DNA from: Deltaproteobacteria bacterium
GTDB lineage: Bacteria > Myxococcota > Myxococcia > Myxococcales > 40CM-4-68-19
Direction of reading: 5' to 3'
Length of the DNA: 64,000 nucleotides
NCBI GenBank assembly: GCA_005879315.1
Contig: VBLC01000037.1
Span: 105,785-169,784, forward strand
The position numbers and the translations under genes are program-made. Within the stretch, counting starts at the first letter, position 1; each line of letters starts with the position of its first letter. The notes under the pieces were generated by a model, which saw only the letters and a program-made list of their open reading frames with translations, was not told where the DNA came from and did no database searches. Below are positions 29,606 through 38,841 of this stretch, one piece after another.

Positions 29606-30781
29606 ATGACGCTGCTCCTTGCCCTTCTTCTCGCTGCGACGCCGAGCTTGCCCGACTTGCAGCAGCGGCTCGCCGAGGAGCGCGCGGCCGCGCAGAAGCT
29701 GGCCGGGCGCGAGTCGACGCTGCTCGGACGCCTGGCGGAGCTGGAGCGGCTCATCGAGCTGGAGAGCAGGGCGCTGCGGGCAGCCCAGGTGCGGCTGCGG
29801 GCCGCCACCGTGCGGCTTGCCGAGAGCGAGACGCACGCGCGGGAGGCAGAGACCAAGGTGGCCAAGGCGACCGAGGCGCTCGAGCCGCGGCTCTTCGCCC
29901 GCTACAAGATGGGCCGGGAGGGATATCTCCGCTTCCTCCTCGGCTCGCGATCGATCGGCGAGGTCCTGCGCCGCCGGCGGATCTTCAATGCGCTGCTGGA
30001 AGCCGATCTCGATGCGCTCGCCGTGCTCAAGATCGAAGTCGAGGGCGCCCGGGCGGCGCGCAACGAGCTGGCGGCGGCGAACGCGGAGCTGGGGCAGAGC
30101 GTGCAGATGGAGAGCGATCGGCGCGCCTCGCTGCAGCAGAGGATCGATCAGCAGAAGCAGGTGCTCGCCGCGGTGCAGGAAGAGAAAGGGGTGCACGAAC
30201 AGGCGGCGCGCGAGCTGGAGGAAGCGGAGCGCAACCTGACCACCCGGCTGCGCGAGATCGAGCGGGCTCGGCTCACACCGGGGAAGCCTCTCCTGATAGC
30301 GCCCGAGATCCGGCTGGAGGCGTCCATCCGCAGGGCGCGCGGCAGGCTCTCCTTCCCGGTCGTCGGCGGCCGCGTCGAGGTCCACTTCGGCCGCACCACC
30401 GATCCCCGCTTCGGCACGGTGACCCTGCAGCATGGCATCGACGTGCGCGCTCCGCTCGGCGCTCCGGTGCGCGCCGTCTGGGGCGGCAAAGTGGTGCACG
30501 CCGGCTGGTTCAAGGGCTATGGCAACCTGCTCATCGTCGACCACGGCCGGGGAATCTTTTCCTTGATGGCGCATCTCGATCAGCTGGAGCGCGCGGTCGG
30601 CGACGGCGTCCGCGCTGGAGAAGAGGTCGGCACGGTGGGCGATACCGGATCGTTGAAAGGCCCCTATCTCTATTTCGAGCTGCGCGACCGGCAGAGGCCG
30701 CTCGACCCCGAGCGGTGGCTCCATCGCGCGCGGCGCGGTCCACCGCTTCTGGCGGGGACGAAGGGAGGAGCAGTCCGATGA
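29606..30781 (+). CDS. envC: EnvC-like murein hydrolase regulator/M23 peptidase
   Basis: This 391-residue protein has a signal peptide (about 1-15), a long coiled coil (about 20-240) and a C-terminal LytM/M23 domain (about 245-370). E. coli EnvC has lost its metal ligands and only activates amidases. Here the His and Asp of LQHGIDV and the His of MAHLDQ are present, so this protein may be an active endopeptidase. Direct linkage to ftsEX argues for control by that complex. The start abuts the ftsX stop, and ctpA overlaps its end (ATGA). Confidence 0.9.
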   Translation: MTLLLALLLAATPSLPDLQQRLAEERAAAQKLAGRESTLLGRLAELERLIELESRALRAAQVRLRAATVRLAESETHAREAETKVAKATEALEPRLFARYKMGREGYLRFLLGSRSIGEVLRRRRIFNALLEADLDALAVLKIEVEGARAARNELAAANAELGQSVQMESDRRASLQQRIDQQKQVLAAVQEEKGVHEQAARELEEAERNLTTRLREIERARLTPGKPLLIAPEIRLEASIRRARGRLSFPVVGGRVEVHFGRTTDPRFGTVTLQHGIDVRAPLGAPVRAVWGGKVVHAGWFKGYGNLLIVDHGRGIFSLMAHLDQLERAVGDGVRAGEEVGTVGDTGSLKGPYLYFELRDRQRPLDPERWLHRARRGPPLLAGTKGGAVR

Positions 30782-32112
30782 AGCGCTCCAGACTCGTGCT
30801 CCTCTCTCTCTGCGCCGCTCTCGGCGGCTTCTGCGCCGTGCGGGTGGCGCAGGCCGCGCGCGATCCGGCCGGACCCTACAAGAAGCTCGACGTCTTCAGC
30901 CACGTCCTCTCGCTCATCGAGAACAACTACGTCGAGCCGGCGGACGAGACCAAATTGCTCTACGGCGCCATCGAGGGGATGGTGCGCACCCTCGATCCGC
31001 ATTCGAGCTTCATGGATCCCCGCTCCTACGCCGCGCTCAAGCAGGAGACCGACGGCGAGTACGGCGGAGTCGGGCTGGAGCTGGGCATGCGCGGCGAGGA
31101 AGTGGTGGTGGTGACGCCGCTCGACGACACGCCGGCCTCGCGCGCCGGCTTCGCTCCGGGCGACAAGCTGCTGGAGATCGACGGCCAGCCGCTGCACGGC
31201 TGGCGCGAGTCGGACGCGGTCCGCGCGCTGATGGGCCCCCCGGGGACCAAGGTGACGGTGAAGGCGCTCCGTCCCTCCTGGGCCGAGCCGCGCAGCTTCC
31301 CGCTCATCCGCGACGTCATCCGCGTCGTCTCCGTCGAGGAGAGGCTCTTCGAGAAGAAATACGCTTACGTGAAGATCAAGAACTTCCAGGATCGCACTGA
31401 CGCCTATCTGAAGAAGGCGCTCGACTCCTTGCGGGCGCGCTCGGGAGGGCAGATGGCCGGTCTGGTGCTCGACCTGCGCCACAATCCGGGAGGTCTGCTC
31501 GACCAGGCGGTGAAGGTGGCCGATCGCTTCATGACCGACGGGGTCATCGTCACCACCAAGGGGCGGGGCGGCAAGCACATCGAGGTGGAGCGGGCGCACG
31601 CCAAGGAGGGGGAGCCGCGCTATCCGATGGTGCTGCTGGTCGACGGCGGCACGGCGAGCGCGAGCGAGATCGTCGCCGGCGCGCTCCAGGATTCGGGCCG
31701 TGCGGTGGTGATGGGAACGCAGACGTTCGGCAAGGGAAGCGTCCAGACCGTGATCGAGCTGGAGGACGGCTCGGGGTTGAAGTTGACCATCGCGCGCTAC
31801 TACACGCCCTCGGGGCGGAGCATCCAGGAGCGCGGCATCACTCCCGACGTCTGGGTGAAGGCGAGCGCCTCCGACGAAGATGGTCCGCGCGAGCAGAACC
31901 TGCCCGGCCACTTCAAGGGCGAGGAGATCGCCGCTGTCCAGCCGGTGGCTGCGACCGCCAAACCGCCGCCGATGCTGCCAGCCGCGCCCGACGATCCCTC
32001 CGACGACGTGCAGCTCAAGACCGCGCTCGACACGCTGCGCACCTGGCAGATCTTCAAGAATTCGCTTCCAGGCCAGCCGCCGCCCGCCAAGGCCGCCAGC
32101 GCACACCCGTAA
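30778..32112 (+). CDS. ctpA: C-terminal processing peptidase (S41 family, CtpA/Prc type)
   Basis: This 444-residue periplasmic serine protease has a signal peptide (ends RVAQAA), an N-terminal helical region, a PDZ domain (about 90-165) and the S41 core. The Ser-Lys dyad fits Ser294 in TASASEI and Lys319 in FGKGSVQT, 25 residues apart as in CtpB. The C-terminal extension is Pro/Ala-rich. Such proteases trim or degrade peptidoglycan hydrolases and lipoproteins. Operon position after ftsEX-envC suggests it controls EnvC levels. Confidence 0.95.
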   Translation: MKRSRLVLLSLCAALGGFCAVRVAQAARDPAGPYKKLDVFSHVLSLIENNYVEPADETKLLYGAIEGMVRTLDPHSSFMDPRSYAALKQETDGEYGGVGLELGMRGEEVVVVTPLDDTPASRAGFAPGDKLLEIDGQPLHGWRESDAVRALMGPPGTKVTVKALRPSWAEPRSFPLIRDVIRVVSVEERLFEKKYAYVKIKNFQDRTDAYLKKALDSLRARSGGQMAGLVLDLRHNPGGLLDQAVKVADRFMTDGVIVTTKGRGGKHIEVERAHAKEGEPRYPMVLLVDGGTASASEIVAGALQDSGRAVVMGTQTFGKGSVQTVIELEDGSGLKLTIARYYTPSGRSIQERGITPDVWVKASASDEDGPREQNLPGHFKGEEIAAVQPVAATAKPPPMLPAAPDDPSDDVQLKTALDTLRTWQIFKNSLPGQPPPAKAASAHP

Positions 32113-32123
32113 TGGCTATGGGA

Positions 32124-32143
32124 TCGCGATAACCCCGTCGCGA
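32124..32143 (+). terminator. Weak hairpin after ctpA
   Basis: A TCGCGA repeat (32124-32129 and 32138-32143) can form a 6-bp stem 11 nt beyond the ctpA stop and is followed by GCTTTG. There is no clean U-tract, so it is at best a weak terminator closing the ftsEX operon. Confidence 0.3.
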
Positions 32144-32193
32144 GCTTTGTAAAGTTACATGCTGCCGCAGTGCGCTAGCGCCCGGTTGCTCGT

Positions 32194-32223
32194 TTGACAA
32201 GCGAGGGGACAATCGCCTACATT
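32194..32223 (+). promoter_or_regulatory. Candidate sigma-70-type promoter before the GT2 gene
   Basis: TTGACA at 32194-32199 is a perfect -35 hexamer. TACATT at 32218-32223, 18 bp further on, is a fair -10. The start codon of the glycosyltransferase is 64 nt downstream. The gap after ctpA makes an independent promoter here plausible. Confidence 0.5.
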
Positions 32224-32286
32224 CGCGCGCCTACTTGAACCCGGCTAGAAAAAGTCAATGAATCCGGTGGACTGGAGCGAGCGAAG

Positions 32287-33783
32287 ATGACGTTCGTGGA
32301 AGTGCTCTTCCTCGCGACCTACTTCGCGGTGCTGCTCGTGCTCTCGCTCTACGGCTCCCACCGCTATGTGATGGCCTACCTTTACTACAAATACAAAGGC
32401 AATCTGCCCACGCCCAAAGGCCGCTTCGAGGTAATGCCGCGGGTCACCATCCAGCTCCCCATCTTCAACGAGATGTACGTCGTCGAGCGGCTGATCGAAG
32501 CCGTGGCGCGCATCGAGTACCCGCGCGACCGGCTCGAGATCCAGGTGCTCGACGACTCGAGCGACGAGACCCAGGGCATCGCCCGCGCGCTGGTCGACCG
32601 CCTGCGCGGCCGCGGGCTCGACGTCTACTATCTCCACCGCGACAGCCGGCGCGGCTTCAAGGCGGGCGCGCTCCAGGAGGGCCTGCGGGTGGCCAGCGGC
32701 GAGCTGGTGGCCGTCTTCGACGCCGACTTCGTCCCCACCCCTGATTTCCTCCTCCGCTCCGTTCATTTCTTCACCGACCCGCAGATCGGGATGGTGCAGG
32801 TCCGCTGGGAGCATTTGAACCGCGACTGCTCGCACCTGACCCAGGCGCAGGCCATCTTCCTCGACGGCCACTTCGTCATCGAGCACACGGCCCGCAACCG
32901 CAGCGGCCGTTTCTTCAACTTCAACGGCACTGCCGGAGTCTGGCGGCGCGCTACCATCGAGGACGCGGGCGGCTGGCAGCACGACACGCTCACCGAGGAC
33001 CTCGACCTCTCCTACCGCGCCCAGCTCAAGGGCTGGCGCTTCGTCTACCTGCCCGAGGTGGTCTCGCCCGCCGAGGTGCCGGTGGAGATGAACGCCTTCA
33101 AGACGCAGCAGCACCGCTGGGCGAAAGGCAGCGTCCAGACCGCGCGCAAGATCCTCCCGCTCATCCTCCGCAGCGACCTGCCGCGCGAGGTGAAGATCGA
33201 GGCCTTCTTCCACCTGACCGCGAACTTCACCTATCCGCTGATGATCCTCCTCACGGTGCTGATGCCGGTGAGCATGGTCATCCGCTTCAAGCACGGCTGG
33301 TACGAAGTGCTCATGCTCGACCTGCCCTTCTTCTGGACGGCGACCATGAGCGTGGTGATGTTCTACGTGGCGAGCCAGCGCGAGATCGGCATGCCGCTCT
33401 GGCAGCGGGTCAAGTACCTGCCCTTCATCATGGCGCTCGGCATCGGGATGTGCGTCAACCAATCCAAAGCGGTGATCGAGGCGATGGTCGGGTACGAGAC
33501 CGGCTTCACCCGCACCCCGAAGCTGGGCGTGGAGGGCAAGGACCGGAGCTGGTTCTTCAAGCGCTACCGCACGCTGCTCAGTGCCCAGCCGCTGCTCGAG
33601 CTGGCGCTGGGCGCATACCTGACTTCGGCGATCTGGTTCGCGCTCGACAAGGGCATCTACTTCTCGCTGCCGTTCTTGCTGCTCTTCCAGTGGGGATTCT
33701 TCTACGTCGGCCTGATGAGCCTCTTGCAGCGCCGCGCCGACGCTCTCTTGCGCTTGTTGCGCCGGGCTCCCGCCGCGGAGTAG
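32287..33783 (+). CDS. Processive-type family 2 glycosyltransferase (CslA-like)
   Basis: This 498-residue inner-membrane glycosyltransferase has an N-terminal membrane helix (about 5-25), a cytosolic GT-A domain and several C-terminal helices (about 300-480). The motifs of processive beta-glycan synthases are present: DDSSD (89-93), DAD (145-147), TED (236-238) and QQHRW (274-278). The layout is close to bacterial and plant CslA/mannan-glucan synthase types rather than cellulose synthase BcsA, since no PilZ domain is seen. The product could be an exopolysaccharide or glycolipid backbone. The next gene makes a nucleotide sugar, which fits. Confidence 0.88.
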   Translation: MTFVEVLFLATYFAVLLVLSLYGSHRYVMAYLYYKYKGNLPTPKGRFEVMPRVTIQLPIFNEMYVVERLIEAVARIEYPRDRLEIQVLDDSSDETQGIARALVDRLRGRGLDVYYLHRDSRRGFKAGALQEGLRVASGELVAVFDADFVPTPDFLLRSVHFFTDPQIGMVQVRWEHLNRDCSHLTQAQAIFLDGHFVIEHTARNRSGRFFNFNGTAGVWRRATIEDAGGWQHDTLTEDLDLSYRAQLKGWRFVYLPEVVSPAEVPVEMNAFKTQQHRWAKGSVQTARKILPLILRSDLPREVKIEAFFHLTANFTYPLMILLTVLMPVSMVIRFKHGWYEVLMLDLPFFWTATMSVVMFYVASQREIGMPLWQRVKYLPFIMALGIGMCVNQSKAVIEAMVGYETGFTRTPKLGVEGKDRSWFFKRYRTLLSAQPLLELALGAYLTSAIWFALDKGIYFSLPFLLLFQWGFFYVGLMSLLQRRADALLRLLRRAPAAE

Positions 33784-33817
33784 CGGCGAACGGCGGCGCG
33801 GGTTACGGTCGCTTCCG

Positions 33818-34840
33818 ATGAAGGCGATGGTGCTCTGCGCGGGTTTCGGCACCCGTCTCCGGCCTCTCACCGACCAGGTCCCCAAGCCGCTGGTGCCGCT
33901 CTGCGGCCTGCCGCTGCTCCGCTACAACTTTGCGCTCCTGCAGAACGCCGGCGTGAGCGAGATCGTCATCAATACGCACCATCTCGGGGCGGAGATGGAG
34001 AAGGGCGCCCAAAAGCTCGCGGCCGAGCTGCGCCTCGACCTGCACGTCTCGCGCGAGGGCAAGCAGATCCTCGGCACCGGCGGCGGCGTGCGGCGGGCGC
34101 AGCCGATGTTGGGGGGCGGGACCTTCTTTCTCCTCAACGGCGACATGATCTTCGACGTCGACCTGCAGGCCGCTCTGGCGGCGCACCGCGCGGCGGGGGC
34201 GGCGGCCACCATGGTGCTCCTGCCTTATCCCAAGGGCGCGACCTACGGCGCGGTGGAGGTGGACGCGGCCTTCAACGTGCGCCGCATCGCGGGGCGCGGT
34301 GCGGCCCCCGAACCTGGGCTGAGCAAGATGCACTTCACCGGCGTCCACGTGGTCGAGCCCGAGCTCCTCGACAAGCTGCCGCCCGAGGGGGAAAGCGACA
34401 TCAACCGCACCGCCTACGTGCGGCTCATCCACGACGGCGCCAGAGTCCACGGCTTCTTGCAAAAGGGCTATTGGGGAGACCTGGGGAATCCGCGCAGCCT
34501 TCTGCGCGCTAACCTCGACGTGCTGCAGGGCGCGCTGCCGCTCTCGCGCTTCCGGCCGGGCGCCGATCCTTTCGCCCTCACCGAGGAGCGCGCTCCGGGC
34601 GCGCACGTCCATCCCTCGGCGCGGGTAGAAGGAGAGCTGCGGGGGCGGGTCTTGATCCACGCCGGCGCCCAGGTGGCGCAGGGCGCGCGCGTCGGTCCGG
34701 ACGCGGTGCTGGGCAGCAAGGTGCGCGTCGACGCCGGAGCGCAGGTGGAGCGCGCCGTCTGCTGGGACGGAACGCACGTGGCCGCGGGGGAGCGCGTGGC
34801 CGACGCCATCGCCGCTCCGGGCGTACGCATGGACGCGTAG
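33818..34840 (+). CDS. Sugar-phosphate nucleotidyltransferase with left-handed helix tail
   Basis: This 340-residue protein has a nucleotidyltransferase domain starting MKAMVLCAGFGTRLRPLT, with the PKPLVPLCG motif and LLNGDMIFD metal site. The C-terminal part (from about 260) shows hexapeptide-like repeats (GAQVAQGARVGPDAVLGSKV) forming a left-handed beta-helix. Proteins of this build are GDP-mannose or glucose-1-phosphate nucleotidyltransferases. The specific substrate cannot be read here. It follows the glycosyltransferase by 34 nt and probably supplies its donor or a related one. Confidence 0.88.
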   Translation: MKAMVLCAGFGTRLRPLTDQVPKPLVPLCGLPLLRYNFALLQNAGVSEIVINTHHLGAEMEKGAQKLAAELRLDLHVSREGKQILGTGGGVRRAQPMLGGGTFFLLNGDMIFDVDLQAALAAHRAAGAAATMVLLPYPKGATYGAVEVDAAFNVRRIAGRGAAPEPGLSKMHFTGVHVVEPELLDKLPPEGESDINRTAYVRLIHDGARVHGFLQKGYWGDLGNPRSLLRANLDVLQGALPLSRFRPGADPFALTEERAPGAHVHPSARVEGELRGRVLIHAGAQVAQGARVGPDAVLGSKVRVDAGAQVERAVCWDGTHVAAGERVADAIAAPGVRMDA

Positions 34841-34972
34841 AGTTCAGCCAACGAATCATCCGAATCAAGAACGAGCACGCGCTCGACATCGGCCACGAAA
34901 AGGAGCACCAGCACCAGCTCGAAATCGACCACCAAAACGAGAACAAGAACGACCACGGCATGAGCGTCGCGC
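34841..34972. repeat. Intergenic repeat copy B between convergent genes
   Basis: This 132-nt non-coding gap separates two convergent genes. It shares accagcaccagctcgaa with copy A (34907-34923), ccacgaaaaggagcaccag with copy C (34893-34911, matching 38756-38774), and gaacgaccacggc near its right end with copy C (34947-34959, matching 38810-38822). No partner arm for a long stem is visible here, unlike copies A and C. Confidence 0.75.
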
Positions 34973-36409
34973 CTAGACGTTGAGCTTGAACTTGCGGAAG
35001 GCCAGCCAGGTCATGCGCAAGAGCAGCCAGCCGTGGCGGAAGCGGTCGATCTTGGTCTCGCCATAGCGGCGCGCGCGGTAGCGGACGGGCACCTCGACGA
35101 TCTTGAGCCCCAGCCGCGCTGCCCCGAAGAGCAGATCGAAGTCGCCGAAGGGATCGAAATCGCCGAAATAGGCGCGCCCCGCCGCCAGCCGCCGGTACGC
35201 TTCGCGCTCCATCACCTTGGTGCCGCAGAGCGTGTCCTTGATGGGGCGGCCGAGGATCCAGCTGAAGGCGAGGCTGAAGAACTTGTTCCCGGCCAGGTTG
35301 AGCAGCCGCATCGCCTCGTCCTCCATCGGGTAGACGAGGCGCGAGCCGTTGATGAACTCGCCCCGGCCCTCGGCGGCCGCCAGATAGAACTTGGGCAGGT
35401 CCTCGGGCGGCACGGTCAGGTCGGCGTCGAGAATGAAGAGCACATCGCCGGTGGCGGCCTCGAATCCCTTGCGCACGGCGTCGCCCTTGCCGACGCCGCT
35501 GCCCTGGTGGAGAAGGCGGGCGTTCGGATGCAAAGGCAGGAGCCGCTCGACCTCCTCGGGAGTGCCGTCGGTGGAATTTCCGTCGACGAAGATCAGCTCG
35601 GTGCCTTTGCCGAGCTCAGGTGTGCGCGCGAAGATCGCCTCGATGTTGCCGCGCTCGTTGCGGCAAGGGACGACGACCGAGCAGCGCAGCTCCCTGGGCG
35701 GTACTGCGGAGTGCCAGACGGGCCGCGCCACCAGATAGCGGACCAGCGAGAGACGCCGGAGCAGCGGCGCCCGCGCCAGGATGCGGTTGCAGAGGGGCGC
35801 GAGCAGCGGCACCGGCGCAGGCAAGAGAGTCGCGGTTCCCGAGGTGACCAGCTCGAATCCGCTCAGCTCGAGGAGGTTCTCCAGGTCCTGCACCGAGAGC
35901 CAGCTCTGCTCGGGCTCCGGCGTCTTGAGCCCGAGCCGCTCGAGCAGATCGAGCAGCGGCTTCCAGAAAAAGCTGTAGCAAGTGAGCAGCACACGCGACT
36001 GCGGGCCCGTCACCCGCCGCAGCGAGCGGAAGGCAGCCCAGACGTCCTGGAAGAAGCCCACCGTGTCGGAGAGCACGACCCAGTCGAAAGTCTCGTCGAC
36101 TTGCAGGTCCTCGCCGTCGCCGGTCCGGAACTCGAGCGAAGGATGCTTGCGGCGGGCGAGCTCGACCGCAGCCGGCGAGATGTCCACGCCCAGGCCGCGC
36201 GAGGGCTCGAGCGCGGCGAGGAGATCGCCGCCCGAGCAGCCGATCTCCAGGACGCTCGCGCCGCGCGGGATGTAGAAGCGGCCGATGCGCGCGATCTCCT
36301 CGTGATAGGCGGCGTTGCGGCGGGCGAACTTCTCGCGCAGCGGGACGAGGCGATCCAGCTCGGCGACGCGCGCGTCGCGCATTCGCGCCTCCTCGAGCTC
36401 GAAGGTCAT
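34973..36409 (-). CDS. Fused SAM methyltransferase and family 2 glycosyltransferase
   Basis: This 478-residue protein has two clear domains. Residues about 15-200 are a class I methyltransferase with VLEIGCSGG (53-61), the SAM-binding motif. From about 242 a GT2 domain of the dolichol-phosphate mannosyltransferase type begins with SVVVPCRNERGN, and its DAD metal site is at 327-329. The C-terminus ends with a DPM1-like RRYGETKIDRFRHG segment. It may modify a glycolipid or polyprenyl-linked sugar. The start at 36409 is only 26 bp from the divergent gene's start. An internal ATG ten codons in (36382) is possible. Confidence 0.85.
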   Translation of the reverse strand: MTFELEEARMRDARVAELDRLVPLREKFARRNAAYHEEIARIGRFYIPRGASVLEIGCSGGDLLAALEPSRGLGVDISPAAVELARRKHPSLEFRTGDGEDLQVDETFDWVVLSDTVGFFQDVWAAFRSLRRVTGPQSRVLLTCYSFFWKPLLDLLERLGLKTPEPEQSWLSVQDLENLLELSGFELVTSGTATLLPAPVPLLAPLCNRILARAPLLRRLSLVRYLVARPVWHSAVPPRELRCSVVVPCRNERGNIEAIFARTPELGKGTELIFVDGNSTDGTPEEVERLLPLHPNARLLHQGSGVGKGDAVRKGFEAATGDVLFILDADLTVPPEDLPKFYLAAAEGRGEFINGSRLVYPMEDEAMRLLNLAGNKFFSLAFSWILGRPIKDTLCGTKVMEREAYRRLAAGRAYFGDFDPFGDFDLLFGAARLGLKIVEVPVRYRARRYGETKIDRFRHGWLLLRMTWLAFRKFKLNV

Positions 36410-36435
36410 CGCCGGCCTTGTAGTATAGACGAGCG

Positions 36436-38565
36436 GTGAAGAGAGCGTGGTGGATCGCCCCCTGCCTCGCGCTCCCCGCGCTGCTTCTCTTGCCTGCGCT
36501 CTTCGGGCAGGTGCTGCTCTTCCGCGACATCCTGCACTTCACCCTGCCGCAGCAGGCGTTCGCCGCGGCGGCGCGCGCCGCGGGCCACCTGCCGCTCTGG
36601 GATCCGGGCCGTTACGGCGGCGCGCCCTTCTTCGCCGAGCCGGGGACCGGCGTGCTCTATCCGCCGAATCTCCTCTTCCATCTCCTTTCGCCGGCGCAGG
36701 CGGCGACCTGGTTCGTGCTGCTCCACCTTCCCCTCGCAGGGGCGGGCGCGTATCTCCTGGCGCGGCGTCTGTCGCTCTCCCCGCCGGCCGCCTCGCTGGC
36801 CGGATGCGGCTATGCCGGCAGCGGATATCTGCTCTCGATGCACGGCAATCCGTATTACTTCGCCTCCGCCGCGCTTCTTCCCGGCCTCTGCGCCGCCCTG
36901 CTGGGCGCGGCCGATCGGCGGTCGCCGCGCGCCGCGGCGGGGGCCGCGGCGATGGTCGCGCTGGCCATCTTCAACGGCGAGATGCAGGCGCTCTTCTTTG
37001 CCGCGATCTTCGCCGGCGTGCTCGCGCTCTGTGCGCAATCGCAGCGGGCGCGCGGCACGGCCTGGGTCGGCGCGTCGCTCCTGCTCGGCGCGGCGCTCGG
37101 CGCCGTGCAGCTCGTGCCCACCGCGATGTTCGCGCGCGGGACCGTGCGCGCCGCGGGATTCTCGCTGGAGGAAGCGGGGACCTGGTCGCTGCATCCTCTC
37201 CGCTGGCTGGAGATCCTCGCGGCGGTCCCCTTCGGAGTGCCTTTTCCGGAGAACGGGTACTGGGGGAGCTCGTTCGTCTCGCAGGAGCGCCACCTGCCGT
37301 GGGCGATCTCGCTCTATCTCGGCCCGGCGCTGCTCGTCCCGGCGCTCTTGACCGGCTGGCCGCGCGAAGGTCGCAGGCGGGCGCTGGTCGCGATGGCCTT
37401 AGCCTCGCTGCTCCTGGCCGCGGGAAATCTTTCGCCGCTCTTCCAGGTCTGGCTGAAGATCGCGCCGCTCGCCGACCGCTTTCGCTATGCCGAGAAGTAT
37501 GCGCTCCCCGTGACCCTGGCCCTGGTGCTGCTCGCCGCCTGGAAGGTGGAAGAGCTGGCCGGCACGCCGCGTCGAGCTCTGCTCGGCTTCGCCGCTCTCG
37601 CAGCGGCGCTGGCAACGGCGGCGGCCGTCACCTGGGGCGGACCGCGCTGGCTCGACGAGATCATCGCTCGCGGTCTCTCGCAGGCGGAAGCCAACTTGCC
37701 GCTCGAGGCGGCCCGCGCGCAGCTCCTCGGCTCGCTCCTCCAGGCTGCGATCTTCTGCGCGGCCCTCGCCGCGGCCGCAGCAGCGGCGCGCCGCAATGCC
37801 GCGATCCTCCCGCCCATCCTGCTCGGCGCGACCTTCCTCGCACAGGGAGCACACGGCCTGCGCATCCTTTCCTTCGGCGACGGCTCGTTCCTCAGGCGGG
37901 AGCCGGCCTTTCTCGCCCCTTGGCGCGCCGCGCTCGTTTCCGGCAGCAGCGGACGCGTCCTCAACGATGGGAGCTGCCGGTACCGGGGAGGCGGGACCGG
38001 CTCGCTCCTCGAGCGCGTGCGCGCCTTCGAATGGGATACGGGCAAGCAGAACTTGCCCCTCTTGTTCGGGCTGCGCGAGGCGCTCGGCTACGGCGCCGCC
38101 GAGAGCGCGCGGCAGCTCGCGCTGGTGCGCGGCCTGCACCCGTCCGGACTGGAGGCGACCGCGCGGGCCATCGGGGCAGCGGCAATCCTCGGCTGCCGCG
38201 GCGGAGAGCTGCACGTGACGCCCCTCGCCTCGCCGCTGCCCAGGGTGCGAGTGGTGACGGACAGCGGTCAGTTGCGCGCGGCGATTCTCGAGGACCATCC
38301 CGAGCGCGTGCGCATCGGCGCCACCGGACCCGGACTGCTGGTGCTCGCCGACACCGCCGCGCCGGGCTGGTCCGCTCGCGTCGATGGAGCCGCCGTGGCC
38401 CTGCGCACGGTCGAGGCGGAGTTCCGCGCGGTGGACCTGCGCGAGGGCGACCACGAAGTGGTCTTCGAATACAGAGCGCCAGGCCTGCGGGCCGGAGCGC
38501 TGGTCAGCGCGCTCGCGCTCCTCGTCTGCCTTGCCAGCCTCCGCCGAGGATCGAGATGGCCCTGA
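36436..38565 (+). CDS. YfhO-family membrane protein
   Basis: This 709-residue polytopic protein has about twelve hydrophobic helices over the first 450 residues and a soluble C-terminal domain (about 480-680) before a last helix. The early FRDILHFTLPQQ and WDPGRYGGAPFFAEPGTGVLYPPNLLFHL segments match YfhO/GT-C-like membrane proteins, which in Gram-positives help glycosylate teichoic acids. It probably handles polyprenyl-linked sugars here too. The start is GTG at 36436. The adjacent divergent gene is a glycosyltransferase, which fits. Confidence 0.82.
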   Translation: MKRAWWIAPCLALPALLLLPALFGQVLLFRDILHFTLPQQAFAAAARAAGHLPLWDPGRYGGAPFFAEPGTGVLYPPNLLFHLLSPAQAATWFVLLHLPLAGAGAYLLARRLSLSPPAASLAGCGYAGSGYLLSMHGNPYYFASAALLPGLCAALLGAADRRSPRAAAGAAAMVALAIFNGEMQALFFAAIFAGVLALCAQSQRARGTAWVGASLLLGAALGAVQLVPTAMFARGTVRAAGFSLEEAGTWSLHPLRWLEILAAVPFGVPFPENGYWGSSFVSQERHLPWAISLYLGPALLVPALLTGWPREGRRRALVAMALASLLLAAGNLSPLFQVWLKIAPLADRFRYAEKYALPVTLALVLLAAWKVEELAGTPRRALLGFAALAAALATAAAVTWGGPRWLDEIIARGLSQAEANLPLEAARAQLLGSLLQAAIFCAALAAAAAAARRNAAILPPILLGATFLAQGAHGLRILSFGDGSFLRREPAFLAPWRAALVSGSSGRVLNDGSCRYRGGGTGSLLERVRAFEWDTGKQNLPLLFGLREALGYGAAESARQLALVRGLHPSGLEATARAIGAAAILGCRGGELHVTPLASPLPRVRVVTDSGQLRAAILEDHPERVRIGATGPGLLVLADTAAPGWSARVDGAAVALRTVEAEFRAVDLREGDHEVVFEYRAPGLRAGALVSALALLVCLASLRRGSRWP

Positions 38566-38841
38566 CGCGCGACAAGTTCCCACCGTTCTCCTGCTCGTGC
38601 TCCTTTTCGCGCTCGGTACTCGTTCGCGTTCGATGCTCGGGGCTCGTTCGCGAGTGATGGCGGAACCATCGGTTCTGCACCGTGACCCGAATCAGATCGA
38701 CCACGAGCTCGACATCGGGCGCGAAAAGGAGCACGAGCATGAGCTCGACATCGGACCACGAAAAGGAGCACCAGCTCGAGCTCGACATCGAGCACGAAGA
38801 CGAGCGCGAGAACGACCACGGCTGTTTGATCAGTATTGCTC
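38566..38841. repeat. Intergenic repeat copy C between convergent genes
   Basis: This 276-nt gap between convergent gene ends carries a perfect 21-bp inverted repeat (38592-38612 with 38719-38739, core ctcgtgctccttttcgcgc) across a 106-nt loop. The right half also holds a tandem of ctcgacatcg blocks and the 19-mer shared with copy B. A gaacgaccacggc end is shared with copy B. I see no convincing gene in it. Confidence 0.75.

Noticed and set aside
34468..34956. Val/Leu-rich minus frame (LVLVLVVDFELVLVL) and matching frames at 18755-19003 and 38268-38819
   Set aside because: Produced by the hexamer-type repeats between convergent genes. Starts and ends are not conserved between copies.
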